This document shows, piece after piece, positions 47,044-57,249 of a DNA stretch of 64,000 nt. This DNA comes from Shouchella miscanthi (GTDB lineage: Bacteria; Bacillota; Bacilli; Bacillales; Bacillaceae_D), in assembly GCF_007725405.1 (NCBI RefSeq), contig NZ_CP042163.1, positions 2,914,001 to 2,978,000 of the forward strand. Direction: 5' to 3'. The stretch's first letter is position 1; each line of letters starts with the position of its first letter. The notes under the pieces are model-generated. The model saw nothing but the letters and a program-made list of their open reading frames with translations, was not told the DNA's origin and ran no database searches. The position numbers were made by a program, and so were the translations under genes.

Positions 47044-48006
47044 TCATTCATGATTGTACATGTAGTATGGCTTTGGCTGATTAAAGTCAATTTTTATCGG
47101 GCTATCATTCCCAAACAATTGCTGCAACGTCAATCCTAATAAGTTTCCGAAATTCAAAAATTCATCGTTTGATACGACTTGATAATTACTTCCTAATTCC
47201 TCACGCATAGCAGTAATGGCATCTTCTAACGAGCCTAATTCATCGACTAATCCTTCTTCCAACGCCTGTCTGCCTGTATAAATACGGCCATCCCCAAGTT
47301 CACGTACACGATCTTCTGCCATATCGCGACCTTGAGCAATCACATCTACAAATTCATCATAGTATTCATCGACAATCGCTTGAATAATTTCATCTTCCTC
47401 TTCAAGTGGCTCTCTAGTTGGAGAAAGAATATCTTTGTACGGACCACTCTTGTATACTTGCTCTTCAATACCAATATTGTCGAGTAGTTCAGATACATTG
47501 TACGAGCTCATAATAACACCTATTGAGCCTGTTAATGTTTGGGGCGTTGCAAATATCCGATCCGTCGGTGCGGCAATATAGTAGCCTCCTGATGCGGCCA
47601 TACCGCCCATTGCTACATATACAGGTTTATCTGTTTGTTCTTTCATTTCAACGATGGCTCGGTGAATTTCTGCAGATTCTAATATACCGCCACCAGGTGT
47701 GTCGACAGACAAAATGATTCCTTGTACATCACGGTCTGTCATTGCTGTATCAAGATCTGTTAAAAAAGCAGCGTGATCGTAACCGCCTGTATCAAATAAA
47801 CCTGGTTCTCCTGTATCAATAATAGGACCAGTCACTTCAAGTAATGCAATTTGTCCACTAGGATCGCCATCACTTACAATGGTTTGGTCAGCCCCTCCAA
47901 GAACGGGTGCTGAATATGTATTAAATGCCACTGAAATGGTGGTAATCAGTGTAAACAATAGAACAAAGGCTCCAATTCCTAATGCTATCCATCTTCTTGC
48001 TTTCAT
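47044..48006 (-). CDS. sppA: Signal peptide peptidase SppA
   Basis: Membrane-anchored serine-lysine protease that degrades remnant signal peptides. 320 residues: an N-terminal membrane helix (8-30), then the S49 protease domain with catalytic Ser in MGGMAASGGYYIAAP and the general-base Lys in SGPYKDILSPTRE. The ATG overlaps the ytcJ stop as ATGA. Neighbour yteJ follows directly. Confidence 0.95.
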   Translation of the reverse strand: MKARRWIALGIGAFVLLFTLITTISVAFNTYSAPVLGGADQTIVSDGDPSGQIALLEVTGPIIDTGEPGLFDTGGYDHAAFLTDLDTAMTDRDVQGIILSVDTPGGGILESAEIHRAIVEMKEQTDKPVYVAMGGMAASGGYYIAAPTDRIFATPQTLTGSIGVIMSSYNVSELLDNIGIEEQVYKSGPYKDILSPTREPLEEEDEIIQAIVDEYYDEFVDVIAQGRDMAEDRVRELGDGRIYTGRQALEEGLVDELGSLEDAITAMREELGSNYQVVSNDEFLNFGNLLGLTLQQLFGNDSPIKIDFNQPKPYYMYNHE

Positions 48007-49589
48007 TCTGTTACTCCTCCTTTTTCATAAACCGTATACCCATTTACAATCGTTTCCAACACACTTGCTTTCATAAATGCTTCTTCTCCTCCTCTAAAAA
48101 GATCTCGATCAAGTATTGTCAGGTCCGCGTCATAGCCAACCTTGATTTTTCCTCTTGTTGCTTCTTTTTCAATGGCATAGGCGCTTCCTATTGTGAATAG
48201 CGCTACTGCTTCATAGGGAGTTAATGCTTCTTTTACGTTATAAGTACCTTGATTGTTCTTTCGATAAATGGCCGCATGCATCCCTTTTAAAGGTTCGATG
48301 GGTTCAATTGGTGCGTCAGAGCCTCCTGCACAATGAATTCCAGCTTCTATCAGCGTTTTCCACGCAAAGGAAAACGACATTCGCTTTTCCCCAAGCCGCT
48401 CTTCTACCCAAGGAAAATCAGACACAACAAAATGTGGCTGCACGTCAATAACAATTGGCAATTTTGCCATGCGTTGCAATAAATCTTCTCTAGCTACTTG
48501 AACATGAATAAGTCGATCACGCTTCTTACTTTTTTCATTTTGTTCAATTGCGGTTAACGATAATGCCAAGGCTTGATCGCCAATAACGTGAATAGCTACT
48601 GCTAGCTGTCGTTTTCTAGCTTGGCAAACCAAGTCATGAAGAGCAGTTTGGTTATGAATTAACAGTCCAGATGTACTCGGATCATCTTCATAAGGCTCAC
48701 TTAATGCTGCTGTTCTGCCACCAAGAGCACCATCTGCAAAAATCTTTAACGCTCCCAGCTCTATATAAGGGCTTATGGTTTGTTGCTGTGTATACGGCGA
48801 TGCGTCATACGCAGACAGTTCTTCGTGATGAATGAGTAAATGAGCACGGAACGGCTTTTGCACATTCACAACTTCTTGGTAGATATCCAATGTTTCAGCG
48901 AGACCGTTGTAATAATGAAGATCTTCACTATGACCTCCTGTTAACCCTTTCGCATGGCAATCATCAATCGCCATCTGAAGCGCTTTTTTAATTGAAGCTT
49001 TTGCTAGTGGTGGCATTAAAGCTTGGACGTAGTGTACTGCAGCATCATGCAAAATTCCATTCGGATTTCCATGTTCATCTCGCTCAATCTTCCCACCATC
49101 TGGATCTGGCGTATGGCGGTTAATTCCAGCTAAATCAAGAACCGTTTGATTCACAATAGCTGCATGACGACAAATACGCATAACAAATAGAGGATGCTTT
49201 ACGCTAATCTTGTTTAAATCGGTCACTGTTAGTAACGCATGATTTGGATCATTATGTTCGTTCCAACCTAACGCTTCAATCCATTCCCCTTCTTGCACAC
49301 ATATCGCTTTTAATTTTGCTAACGCATCTTCCTTAGTAGACTGCGATAAATCTACTCGAAGTAGCTTTTGTCCGTGAGCAATTAAATGAAGATGGCTATC
49401 TACGAAGCCCGGATAAATAAAAGCGCCATTAAGATTTTTCGTGCTTGAAGCGTGCCTAGACCACTTTTCAACTAAATGCTTTGACGTACCACAATCGATA
49501 ATTTTTCCATTTTCTATGTAAAGTGCCTCTACTTGCTCTCCTTCTACTTCCATCGTGTAGACGACTGCATTATAAAGAAGTGTTCCCAT
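48003..49589 (-). CDS. ytcJ: Amidohydrolase YtcJ
   Basis: 528-residue metal-dependent amidohydrolase of the YtcJ group. Motifs: GFVDSHLHLIAHG with the first two metal histidines, AIHVIGDQAL, and AGGSDAPIEPIEPLKG with the catalytic aspartate. Small N- and C-terminal beta domains flank the barrel (YTMEVEGEQ; GYDADLTILDRD). Start at 49589 follows AAGGAGGAGGAG; the open frame extends 14 codons further but without support. Substrate unknown. Overlaps sppA by 4 bp. Confidence 0.9.
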   Translation of the reverse strand: MGTLLYNAVVYTMEVEGEQVEALYIENGKIIDCGTSKHLVEKWSRHASSTKNLNGAFIYPGFVDSHLHLIAHGQKLLRVDLSQSTKEDALAKLKAICVQEGEWIEALGWNEHNDPNHALLTVTDLNKISVKHPLFVMRICRHAAIVNQTVLDLAGINRHTPDPDGGKIERDEHGNPNGILHDAAVHYVQALMPPLAKASIKKALQMAIDDCHAKGLTGGHSEDLHYYNGLAETLDIYQEVVNVQKPFRAHLLIHHEELSAYDASPYTQQQTISPYIELGALKIFADGALGGRTAALSEPYEDDPSTSGLLIHNQTALHDLVCQARKRQLAVAIHVIGDQALALSLTAIEQNEKSKKRDRLIHVQVAREDLLQRMAKLPIVIDVQPHFVVSDFPWVEERLGEKRMSFSFAWKTLIEAGIHCAGGSDAPIEPIEPLKGMHAAIYRKNNQGTYNVKEALTPYEAVALFTIGSAYAIEKEATRGKIKVGYDADLTILDRDLFRGGEEAFMKASVLETIVNGYTVYEKGGVTE

Positions 49590-49640
49590 TCTCCTCCTCC
49601 TTTTTGTACTAAGTATAGCATTAGACATCAAATGAGAACA

Positions 49641-49669
49641 TGAAAAAGGAGCAGGGAATCCTGCTCCTA
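49641..49669 (-). terminator. Terminator after the SASP gene
   Basis: Minus strand AGGAGCAGG-ATT-CCCTGCTCCT followed by TTTTC. Confidence 0.85.
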
Positions 49670-49684
49670 GCCATGAATATGAAA

Positions 49685-49879
49685 TTATTTTTGATATCCA
49701 CCCATTTGTTGTTCAGCTTGAGCTACAAGACGTTTAGTGATTTCACCACCTACAGATCCGTTAGCACGAGCAGTTGAATCAGGACCAAGGTTTACTCCGA
49801 ATTCGCTAGCGATTTCGTATTTCATTTGGTCAAGAGCTTGTTGTACACCAGGTACTACTAAGTTGTTTGTGTTTGCCAT
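49685..49879 (-). CDS. Alpha/beta-type small acid-soluble spore protein
   Basis: 64-residue SASP that coats spore DNA. Both family signatures are present: [10 protein letters not shown], which includes the germination protease (GPR) cleavage site, and [19 protein letters not shown] ribosome binding site GAAGGAGGTG precedes the ATG. It is at the sspA locus of B. subtilis (next to thiI). On the minus strand CATTCTA at about 49904-49910 could be a sigma-G -10, but the -35 is unclear. Confidence 0.95.
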   Translation of the reverse strand: MANTNNLVVPGVQQALDQMKYEIASEFGVNLGPDSTARANGSVGGEITKRLVAQAEQQMGGYQK

Positions 49880-49955
49880 GTTGTTTCACCTCCTTCGGTA
49901 CTTCTAGAATGTGCGAAAGAGGAAATAACATACATACAAAATCACTGGAAATTTT

Positions 49956-51161
49956 TTAAAATAAATTTTCGACTGAAGAACTGCCTTCATAAGCGTTGAT
50001 ATGAACTGTCTCAATCCTATTTAAGGCGTCCTCACATTTTTTTTCAATCTCCACATATTGCTCAAATTTTGCGGCCCCTTCTCGTTTCGGCTTTGTCTTG
50101 GAGTCTGTTGGTAAGAAGATGGTACAGCAATCTTCGTAAGGCAGAATTGATGTTTCATACGTACCAATACGCTTTGCATAAGCAATGGTCGTTTCTTTAT
50201 CAATCGCAATTAAAGGACGAATAACAGGCAATGTCGTAACTTCATTAATCGTATTCATACTCTGCAACGTTTGCGATGCCACTTGTCCAAGGCTTTCCCC
50301 ATTTGAAATTGCTAAAATTCCGTTCTTCTGAGCAAACGCATCTGCAATTCGTAACATCATTCTACGCATAATAGTCATCTCATAATTAGAGGGAACCTCT
50401 TTATGGATATGTGTTTGAATATCTGTAAATGGAACAAGGTGCACCTTAATGCTTGTCCCGTATTTCGTTAATTCTTTTGTTAAATCGAGTACCTTTTGTT
50501 TTGCTCGTTCATTCGTATATGGTGGACTATGAAAATGAAGCATTTCAATTTGGGCGCCACGTCCCATTAACATATGTGCTGCAACAGGTGAATCGATTCC
50601 TCCAGATAACATGTGCAACACTTTTCCACTCGCTCCAACTGGAAGTCCTTTTGCTGCTTCTATTGCCCCACCAGTAATATACGTACCTGCATCACGCACA
50701 TCAATGGATAGTTCGAGTTCAGGTTGATGAACATCTACTTTTATGGCTCCGTCTAGAGCGCGCAAGATATGTCCACCGATTAGATGGTTAAGTTGTTGAG
50801 ATTGAACCGGAAATCCTTTGTTCGCACGCCTAGCTGAGACTTTAAACGTTTTAACATTCGGATGAAGTTTTTCAATAAAAAAAAGGGCTCCTTCTTTAAT
50901 CGTGTCGACGTCATTCTCCACCTGCATGGCTAAACTAAAGGAATAAATACCGAAAACATTTTTTAATGCTTCTTGAATGGGTGTTTCGTCAGCACCATGT
51001 AAATGAACAATAATTCTCCCTTGAATTCGTTTTGCCGTTACACCTGGAAACGGCTTTAATACTTTACGAATGTTGGCAAGGAGAAGCTTTTCAAAATGAC
51101 TCCGATTTTTCCCTTTTAATGCTAGTTCTCCGTAACGCACAACAATATGATCGATATTCAT
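49956..51161 (-). CDS. thiI: tRNA 4-thiouridine synthetase ThiI
   Basis: Adenylates U8 of tRNA and receives sulfur for 4-thiouridine, also feeding thiazole synthesis. 401 residues: ferredoxin-like and THUMP domains (1-165), PP-loop [17 protein letters not shown], and a C-terminal acceptor region with [13 protein letters not shown]. As in other bacilli there is no C-terminal rhodanese domain. The ATG at 51161 overlaps the desulfurase stop by 1 bp (TAATG) with AGGAGG just inside that gene. Confidence 0.95.
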   Translation of the reverse strand: MNIDHIVVRYGELALKGKNRSHFEKLLLANIRKVLKPFPGVTAKRIQGRIIVHLHGADETPIQEALKNVFGIYSFSLAMQVENDVDTIKEGALFFIEKLHPNVKTFKVSARRANKGFPVQSQQLNHLIGGHILRALDGAIKVDVHQPELELSIDVRDAGTYITGGAIEAAKGLPVGASGKVLHMLSGGIDSPVAAHMLMGRGAQIEMLHFHSPPYTNERAKQKVLDLTKELTKYGTSIKVHLVPFTDIQTHIHKEVPSNYEMTIMRRMMLRIADAFAQKNGILAISNGESLGQVASQTLQSMNTINEVTTLPVIRPLIAIDKETTIAYAKRIGTYETSILPYEDCCTIFLPTDSKTKPKREGAAKFEQYVEIEKKCEDALNRIETVHINAYEGSSSVENLF

Positions 51162-52291
51162 TATGTTACCTCCTGAAGTTTTGGAACGAGTCGCTTTAGT
51201 GCCTTTATACACGTGGTCATCTCTTCTTCCGTTGTTAAAAAAGACAAACTGATTCGTATTGCCGTTTCCGCACGCTGCCGATCATGCCCTGCACCTAATA
51301 GAATTCGGCTTGGAACACCTGTTTTTGTTGAGCATGCTGATTGAGTTGAAACGTATATTTTTTCTTGAGAAAGGGATTGCACGAGTACTTCCGCTTTGAC
51401 CGCTGGAATGGACACATTTAAAATATGTGGCGCACTATTGCTAACCGGCGAATTGATGAACACACCTTTTATTTGCTCAAGTTCGTGTATGACTAGCTTT
51501 CGCAAAGAAAGTAGACGCTCTTGCTCTTTATTCGCAACCGATGCTCCCATTTCAAGAGCTTTTGCGAAACAAGCGATACCTGCTACGTGTTCTGAACCGG
51601 GCCGAAGAGATTGTTCTTGCCCACCGCCATATAGGATAGGCTTCACTAGAGAAGGGTTTTTCGCATACAACAGCCCTGTTCCATTTGTACCATGAATTTT
51701 ATGAGACGATAACGTCATTAAATCTATGTTGGAAAGTGAGCCAATCGGGACTTTTAGCAAGCTTTGCACAGCATCAACGTGGAACTGTATTCGTGGATAA
51801 GCTGATAACATCTCCGCTAGTTCCTGAATGGGTTGAATCGTTCCTAACTCACCTTGCACATGGCCGATGCTAACAAGCACCGTGTTCTTCTTAATGGCAT
51901 CTTTCACTTGCTCAACCGTTACTCTCCCAAAAGCATCTCCTTGAAGATATGTCACTTCATGACCTGCATCTTCTAGTTGTCGAACCGTTTCATAAACAGA
52001 CGCGTGCTCCACAGTTGTCGTAATCATATGTGCACTCTTTTCTTTTGTCACAATGCCTTTAATTGCTAACACATTGGCTTCTGTACCGCCACTTGTAAAG
52101 AGTAGCTGTTCTTTCTGACAAGAAAGAAAGTGGGCTATTTTCTTTCTTGCGTGGTTCAATACCTGCTCCGCTTCCATTCCTACTGAATGGAGCGATGAGG
52201 GGTTTCCAAAGTACTGCGAAGAAATCGTTGTATATAATGTTAAGACCTCTGGATAAGGTTTTGTTGTTGCACTATTGTCAAGATAAATCAT
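51161..52291 (-). CDS. nifZ: Cysteine desulfurase (NifS/NifZ type) for ThiI
   Basis: PLP enzyme that takes sulfur from cysteine and passes it as persulfide. The 376-residue protein has the PLP Lys in [13 protein letters not shown] and the mobile active-site Cys in [15 protein letters not shown]. Translational coupling with thiI makes it the dedicated sulfur donor for 4-thiouridine, as shown for NifZ in B. subtilis; other desulfurases (YrvO, SufS) have different neighbours. Confidence 0.93.
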   Translation of the reverse strand: MIYLDNSATTKPYPEVLTLYTTISSQYFGNPSSLHSVGMEAEQVLNHARKKIAHFLSCQKEQLLFTSGGTEANVLAIKGIVTKEKSAHMITTTVEHASVYETVRQLEDAGHEVTYLQGDAFGRVTVEQVKDAIKKNTVLVSIGHVQGELGTIQPIQELAEMLSAYPRIQFHVDAVQSLLKVPIGSLSNIDLMTLSSHKIHGTNGTGLLYAKNPSLVKPILYGGGQEQSLRPGSEHVAGIACFAKALEMGASVANKEQERLLSLRKLVIHELEQIKGVFINSPVSNSAPHILNVSIPAVKAEVLVQSLSQEKIYVSTQSACSTKTGVPSRILLGAGHDRQRAETAIRISLSFLTTEEEMTTCIKALKRLVPKLQEVT

Positions 52292-52366
52292 GTAACAAAC
52301 TCCTTTAACCTATAAACGCTGTATAATCACAGCTAATCTTAGCATAGATACGTTGTTTGTGCAGAC

Positions 52367-52399
52367 AAAAAAAACGAAGCCACTTGAAGTGTCTTCGTT
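52367..52399 (-). terminator. Terminator after ezrA
   Basis: Minus strand AACGAAGACACTT-CA-AGTGGCTTCGTT followed by TTTTTTTT. Confidence 0.88.
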
Positions 52400-54096
52400 T
52401 AAGCTGAAAGATGTTTTGTCACTTTATTAAGTAAATCTGGTTCGTAGCGTTGAACAGCTTGTTGGACAATGGAGAGTGCTTTTTCGTAATCGTATTCTAG
52501 AAAAGCTTGTTCTGCCTCGTCAAGCTCTTTTCGAACAGTATCATCCTGTCCTCGATAACGATTACTATATTGAATGGCAAGCTCTGCCATTTGTGCGGTT
52601 TCAACCATTTCTTTAATGGCAGCACTGTTTTCTTCAACGACTCTTACGGCATCTTGAACGAGAGCTTCTACTTCTGTCATTTCGAGAGGAAACGATTCAA
52701 GCCCTTCAATTGCTTTGTTGATTTTTCCTTCCGCTTCATCTAATGCTTCTAAGTACGTAACAGGAACACCTGGTAAATTACTTTTATAAAGCAATCGCTT
52801 TGATTCAAGCACTAGCTCTCGCAACTGACTAACTGTTTCTTGGGCCTGTATTTCGTCTTTTCGCAGTCTTCTTAAACGGTCGATACTTTCTTCAATCCCG
52901 TTAGAAAGCTCTTCCATTTGTTTTCGCCATTCTTCTGTCATTTCAAAAATAGAAGAAAACGATTGTTTTCGATTTTCAAACACATCCATAATAAGCGTTA
53001 GCTGGCTCTGCACATTCCGTAAGTTTTTTTGCAATGTTTGTTGAAGCTGAATTTCTTCCGCTGCAATCATATAGCTTTTTTCCACTTGCGTTGTTTCATC
53101 AATAAGCTGTTTCATATTTTGATAGGCTTTTTCCACTTGGGCTTTTAAAGCTGGAACTTGCGCTAACAGCTTGCTTTTATAATTCGCTTCCTTTTCAAGG
53201 GTTTCATACATTTCATCAATTTCTGTTTGAAGCGATTCAAGCGCTGCTGCCGCTTCATCCACATTTAATTCTTTTAATGCTATGTACGCCTCATCAATTT
53301 CTTCTTTTTGCATGGAGATTTTTGATCCAAAAGAAAATGTCTCAAGGTGATAACCATCTTCTTCCATTTCTTTAATACCTAATTGCAAATTTGATAATTC
53401 ACCAGGAAGTGTAGAACGAACTTGCATAAGAAGATGAGGGATGCGTTCCATCTTCTCATTTAGAATATAAAGGGAGTCTTTAATTTGCAGAAGCTGCTTT
53501 CTTGCTTGCAGGTAGCTTCCATTTTGTGTCGATTCTTCAAAAGCTAGTAATGCTTGTTTAGCATGACTCATCTCTTCATCAAGGGCTTTAATCGATTCAC
53601 CAAACGAGCCTCGTTTCTTTAATAATTCGGCAGACAGCGTTTGGTAAAGCTCCTTTATTACTGCAATTTCACTGCGATTCTTTTCTTCTGCAGAAACGAG
53701 CTTATCAATATCCTCTACCATTAAATCAAGCTGCTGCTCAACAGACAGAAGTCGATTTTCTACCCATTTTAGCTGGTCTTTCGCTTTTGTAATTCGGTAT
53801 TTACCGGCTAATTCTTCCACCTCAATAAGTTGTTCTTCAATGCTAGGGAGAATAGACTCAAGAATTTCGTCCCAGTCTTTTCGCCAGCTTTCAAATTTCT
53901 GTTCTGTTTCCCCAGACATTTTCAGCTTTTTCACTTTTGAAATTTCCTCTGAAATATTCCGATTAAGTATTTGGTTTTTTCGATTATCTAATTCATCGAC
54001 TGATTTATGTATTGTTCGCCTAATTAACATTCCAGCAACTGTACCAATTACAATCACAATTAGTAAGACGACAACGATACCAATAATAATATCCAC
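52399..54096 (-). CDS. ezrA: Septation ring formation regulator EzrA
   Basis: Membrane-anchored negative regulator of FtsZ ring assembly. 565 residues: one N-terminal membrane helix followed by a long series of spectrin-like coiled-coil helices facing the cytosol. A GTG at 54096, six bases after GGAAGGGAG, gives VDIIIGIVVVLLIV, which resembles the B. subtilis start and the family length; the ATG ten codons upstream has AGAGG too close to it. Divergent from hisJ. Confidence 0.93.
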   Translation of the reverse strand: MDIIIGIVVVLLIVIVIGTVAGMLIRRTIHKSVDELDNRKNQILNRNISEEISKVKKLKMSGETEQKFESWRKDWDEILESILPSIEEQLIEVEELAGKYRITKAKDQLKWVENRLLSVEQQLDLMVEDIDKLVSAEEKNRSEIAVIKELYQTLSAELLKKRGSFGESIKALDEEMSHAKQALLAFEESTQNGSYLQARKQLLQIKDSLYILNEKMERIPHLLMQVRSTLPGELSNLQLGIKEMEEDGYHLETFSFGSKISMQKEEIDEAYIALKELNVDEAAAALESLQTEIDEMYETLEKEANYKSKLLAQVPALKAQVEKAYQNMKQLIDETTQVEKSYMIAAEEIQLQQTLQKNLRNVQSQLTLIMDVFENRKQSFSSIFEMTEEWRKQMEELSNGIEESIDRLRRLRKDEIQAQETVSQLRELVLESKRLLYKSNLPGVPVTYLEALDEAEGKINKAIEGLESFPLEMTEVEALVQDAVRVVEENSAAIKEMVETAQMAELAIQYSNRYRGQDDTVRKELDEAEQAFLEYDYEKALSIVQQAVQRYEPDLLNKVTKHLSA

Positions 54097-54286
54097 TGGA
54101 GACTCCCTTCCGACAAGCTCTTTCATCCTCTGCTAATTTTCTAGTTTATCCGTTTTCTAATACGTATTATAATATCATGAAAGCGACAGTTTGTGTGCAG
54201 ATTCAACAGATCACTTCAAGACAATTTTCGCACTACCTAAAACCGATTGAATTGTTATACACAGACGAAGGAGGTTTTCGATAAAA

Positions 54287-55075
54287 ATGCTAGATGGGCA
54301 TGTCCACACACCTTATTGTCCGCATGGATCGGCAGACGCAATGGCTTCTTATTGTGAAGAAGCCATTAAACAAGGGATTACTCAGCTTTCATTTACAGAG
54401 CACGCTCCCCTTCCTGAGGGTTTTAAAGACCCTACCCCAGCCCAAGACAGTGCGATGCGTTGGGACGATGTTCCTACTTATTTTGCTACAATAAAACAGT
54501 TAAAAAACGACTACGCCAAATCGTTGCGCATACTCGCTGGTTTGGAAGTTGATTATATTGTTGGTTTTGAGAAGGAAACGACCGCTATCCTTAACGAACT
54601 CGGACCCTATTTAGAAGACAGTCTGTTATCGGTGCACTTCTTACAAACGACTAACGGTTATCATTGCTTAGACTACAGTGCTGATGGCTTCTGGTCCCTT
54701 GCAGAAAAAATTGGTGGCGTAGACGCTTTATATCATCTTTATTATAAAACCGTGCAATTGTCCATCGAAGCTTCACTAGGCTCTTTTAAACCAAAACGGA
54801 TTGGGCATATGACATTATGTAGAAAATATCAACTGCGGTACCCAGCTAGTCATTCTTTTGAAACAGAGTGGATGCATATACTAAAAGAAGTTCGGGCGCA
54901 GGGTCTTGAATTGGACTATAACGGTGCAGGCATCATAAAGCCTGACTGCCAAGAAACCTACCCTCCTCTTTTTATTGCGAAGACGGCTAAAGAGATGGGC
55001 ATCCCACTTATTTACGGATCTGATGCCCACACTGTAGCTGGTTTAAAAAGTGGATATGACGCTTTGCTTCCCTAA
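54287..55075 (+). CDS. hisJ: Histidinol-phosphatase HisJ (PHP family)
   Basis: Dephosphorylates histidinol phosphate in histidine synthesis. The 262-residue PHP-domain protein starts MLDGHVHTPYCPHG with the metal histidines, and has FTEHAPLP, GLEVDYI, SVHFLQ and YGSDAHTV. B. subtilis also has hisJ away from the his operon, next to ezrA. AAGGAGG precedes it at slightly long spacing. Its stop codon overlaps that of the convergent refZ gene by 4 bp. Confidence 0.93.
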   Translation: MLDGHVHTPYCPHGSADAMASYCEEAIKQGITQLSFTEHAPLPEGFKDPTPAQDSAMRWDDVPTYFATIKQLKNDYAKSLRILAGLEVDYIVGFEKETTAILNELGPYLEDSLLSVHFLQTTNGYHCLDYSADGFWSLAEKIGGVDALYHLYYKTVQLSIEASLGSFKPKRIGHMTLCRKYQLRYPASHSFETEWMHILKEVRAQGLELDYNGAGIIKPDCQETYPPLFIAKTAKEMGIPLIYGSDAHTVAGLKSGYDALLP

Positions 55076-55704
55076 CTTCTAACTAAATGAAGTCGCTTAA
55101 CATCCCTTGTCTCTAATAACGATCTCATCCATTGCTCGGCATGGGTCACATATCGTCTCATAAACAGATGATCGTCTGGCGCAACTAAAAAGAGTTCTTT
55201 TAAATATTGCGGAGATGAAAATGGTAGTGTTAACATATTTCGTAAGTGAAGAACGGTCAAATCTATTGGTACTCTTTTCACTTGCTTCGCATTAAGGTGG
55301 ACCTGAATAACTTGCTCTAAAAGAAATTGCTCTTTTCTCAAGTACGTACTCATCACTTCGCGTACGAGGGTAGAGTCCATTGTCATTTCTCGATGCGCCA
55401 TTCGTGCAAGTAAATGGCAAGATTGTTGATACGTAAAGACTCGTTTAAATAAGTGAGATAATACTTGCTGTAGGTCGCCATCTGATGTGCGCATGGCTTC
55501 TTCTATAGAATGAATGTAGCCTTCAAAAAATTCAATGAGTAAGGTTTCAAATAATACGTGTTTTCCACCAAAGTAATACGAAATTAAAGCAGAATTAACC
55601 GAAGCTTCTTTGGCAATATCTCGAACGGACGTACCATGATAACCATTCGTATAAAAGAGCCGCGTCGCAGCAAGCTTAATAGAATCTTTTGTTTGATCAC
55701 TCAT
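55072..55704 (-). CDS. refZ: TetR-family regulator of Z-ring placement RefZ
   Basis: 210-residue TetR-type DNA-binding protein, at the yttP/refZ locus. In B. subtilis RefZ binds specific sites around the chromosome and modulates FtsZ near the poles during sporulation. Helix-turn-helix: TSVRDIAKEASVNSALISYYFGGK; the rest is the helical dimer domain. The ATG at 55704 follows GGAGGGGAT; the frame runs 31 codons further upstream without support. Confidence 0.9.
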   Translation of the reverse strand: MSDQTKDSIKLAATRLFYTNGYHGTSVRDIAKEASVNSALISYYFGGKHVLFETLLIEFFEGYIHSIEEAMRTSDGDLQQVLSHLFKRVFTYQQSCHLLARMAHREMTMDSTLVREVMSTYLRKEQFLLEQVIQVHLNAKQVKRVPIDLTVLHLRNMLTLPFSSPQYLKELFLVAPDDHLFMRRYVTHAEQWMRSLLETRDVKRLHLVRS

Positions 55705-55870
55705 TTGGATCCCCTCCGATAAGAGTTGATTGCACAAAACCTTTTCCCTTACTTCTGTATTCGACTTGCTCTTACAAGCTCCTGTTAAAGAATCCAAATA
55801 TAGACCAAATATTTTTAGACAAATACCGTGATAAAAAGGCGATTATTGTATCATAAAAGGAGAATCTGTC

Positions 55871-56368
55871 ATGTTTTCAACAAGCTCATATTCCAACAAT
55901 AAACAAGAAGCATATGAATTGCTTTTAAAACAAGCAAAAGCACTACTAGAGGATGAACCAAGCACGCTTGCAAATTATGCAAATGCGAGTGCCTTGCTTG
56001 GTCAATTTTTAACGGATATAAACTGGGTCGGTTTTTATATAGTAAACGAAACTGAACTCGTTTTAGGTCCTTTTCAAGGATTACCTGCCTGTACTCGCAT
56101 CGCTATTGGTAAAGGGGTTTGCGGTACAGCCGTTTCTGAGAATAAAACGATGAGGGTTGCAGATGTTCACACCTTCCCAGGTCATATTGCCTGTGATGCA
56201 GCATCAAATTCGGAACTTGTTGTTCCAGTGTGTCATGATGGAAAGGTAATTGCCGTGTTGGATATTGATAGCCCACTAAAAAATCGCTTTACGGAGGAAG
56301 ATCAACTCTACTTAGAGCGTTTCGTTGCAACAATAGAGCCATACTTGAAAGCAAACCTTGACTTTTAA
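55871..56368 (+). CDS. ytsP: GAF-domain free methionine-R-sulfoxide reductase YtsP
   Basis: 165-residue GAF protein of the fRMsr type, which reduces free methionine-(R)-sulfoxide with thioredoxin. The expected cysteines are visible in LGPFQGLPACTRIAIGKGV, then VCGTAV, and in HIACDAAS; SELVVPV follows. Located between refZ and rpsD as in B. subtilis. The last codons contain the -35 box of rpsD. Confidence 0.92.
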   Translation: MFSTSSYSNNKQEAYELLLKQAKALLEDEPSTLANYANASALLGQFLTDINWVGFYIVNETELVLGPFQGLPACTRIAIGKGVCGTAVSENKTMRVADVHTFPGHIACDAASNSELVVPVCHDGKVIAVLDIDSPLKNRFTEEDQLYLERFVATIEPYLKANLDF

Positions 56369-56386
56369 ACAAATGTTAAGTATGAT
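56358..56386 (+). promoter_or_regulatory. rpsD promoter
   Basis: TTGACT at 56358-56363, 17-bp spacer, TATGAT at 56381-56386: a strong sigma-A promoter, its -35 lying in the last codons of ytsP. Transcription should start near 56393, leaving a leader of about 185 nt. Confidence 0.75.
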
Positions 56387-56391
56387 TATTC

Positions 56392-56577
56392 GGTGTGAAA
56401 GACAGCCGAGACAAGCTGTTGTTTGTTTTATTCCATTCCTCGCGGCTGCAAGGTATGAGGTGCACTGTGTAACTTCTAGCTGTCGAAGCGAAGGTGCATG
56501 AAAATGGAATAACTTACATTCAGAGATTGTCAGACAGGTTGTTATTTTGCAAATCAAAATAACAAGGAGGAGACTAC
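56392..56577 (+). ncRNA. Ribosomal protein S4 leader (rpsD autoregulation)
   Basis: The leader upstream of rpsD is highly structured, with repeated complementary segments such as GACAGCCGAGACAAGCTGTTG and TGGAATAACTT/TTATTCCATTCC pairing across about 110 nt (the latter two at 56428-56440 and 56503-56515). This is the architecture and position of the Bacillales S4 leader, to which free S4 binds to shut down its own synthesis. Confidence 0.8.
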
Positions 56578-56579
56578 TT

Positions 56580-57182
56580 ATGTCTCGTTATACAGGTCCA
56601 TCTTGGAAATTATCTCGTCGTCTTGGTGTTTCACTAAGCGGCACTGGAAAAGAGCTTGCGAAGCGTCCTTACGCTCCAGGTCAACACGGTCCAAACCAAC
56701 GTAAAAAACTTTCTGAATATGCGCTTCAGCTTCAAGAAAAGCAGAAGCTTCGTCATATGTATGGCGTTAATGAGCGTCAATTCGTTCGTATCTTTAATGA
56801 TGCTGGCAAAATGTCTGGTATCCACGGCGAAAACTTCATGATTCTTCTTGAGTCTCGTTTAGACAATCTTGTTTACCGTTTAGGTCTTGCTCGCACACGT
56901 CGTGCAGCTCGTCAACTTGTTAACCACGGTCACGTAATGGTAGATGGCTCTCGTGTAGATATCCCATCTTACCGCGTAAAGCCTGGTCAAGCGATCTCTC
57001 TTCGTGAGCGTTCTCGCAACCTAACTGCAGTGAAAGAGTCTTTAGAAGTAAATGACTTCACTCCAGCGTATGTATCATTTGACGAAGAAAAGCTTGAAGG
57101 AACGTACACGCGTCTTCCTGAGCGTTCTGAACTTCCTGCTGAAATCACAGAAGCACTTATCGTTGAGTGGTATTCTCGTTAA
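56580..57182 (+). CDS. rpsD: 30S ribosomal protein S4
   Basis: Primary 16S rRNA-binding protein of the small subunit, also translational autorepressor. 200 residues starting [20 protein letters not shown], with the S4 RNA-binding domain [20 protein letters not shown] and [10 protein letters not shown]. The lack of the zinc cysteines at the N terminus marks the C-minus form of S4. ACAAGGAGGAG precedes the ATG. Monocistronic with its own promoter, leader and terminator. Confidence 0.98.
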   Translation: MSRYTGPSWKLSRRLGVSLSGTGKELAKRPYAPGQHGPNQRKKLSEYALQLQEKQKLRHMYGVNERQFVRIFNDAGKMSGIHGENFMILLESRLDNLVYRLGLARTRRAARQLVNHGHVMVDGSRVDIPSYRVKPGQAISLRERSRNLTAVKESLEVNDFTPAYVSFDEEKLEGTYTRLPERSELPAEITEALIVEWYSR

Positions 57183-57192
57183 TAAGCACGTA

Positions 57193-57229
57193 AAAAACGT
57201 CTGCCTGATAAAGGTAGACGTTTTTTTTC
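57193..57229. terminator. Bidirectional terminator between rpsD and tyrS
   Basis: AAAAAACGTCTGCCT-GATAA-AGGTAGACGTTTTTT hairpin between the convergent genes. Confidence 0.88.
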
Positions 57230-57249
57230 GCATGCATCACCGCTAATTC

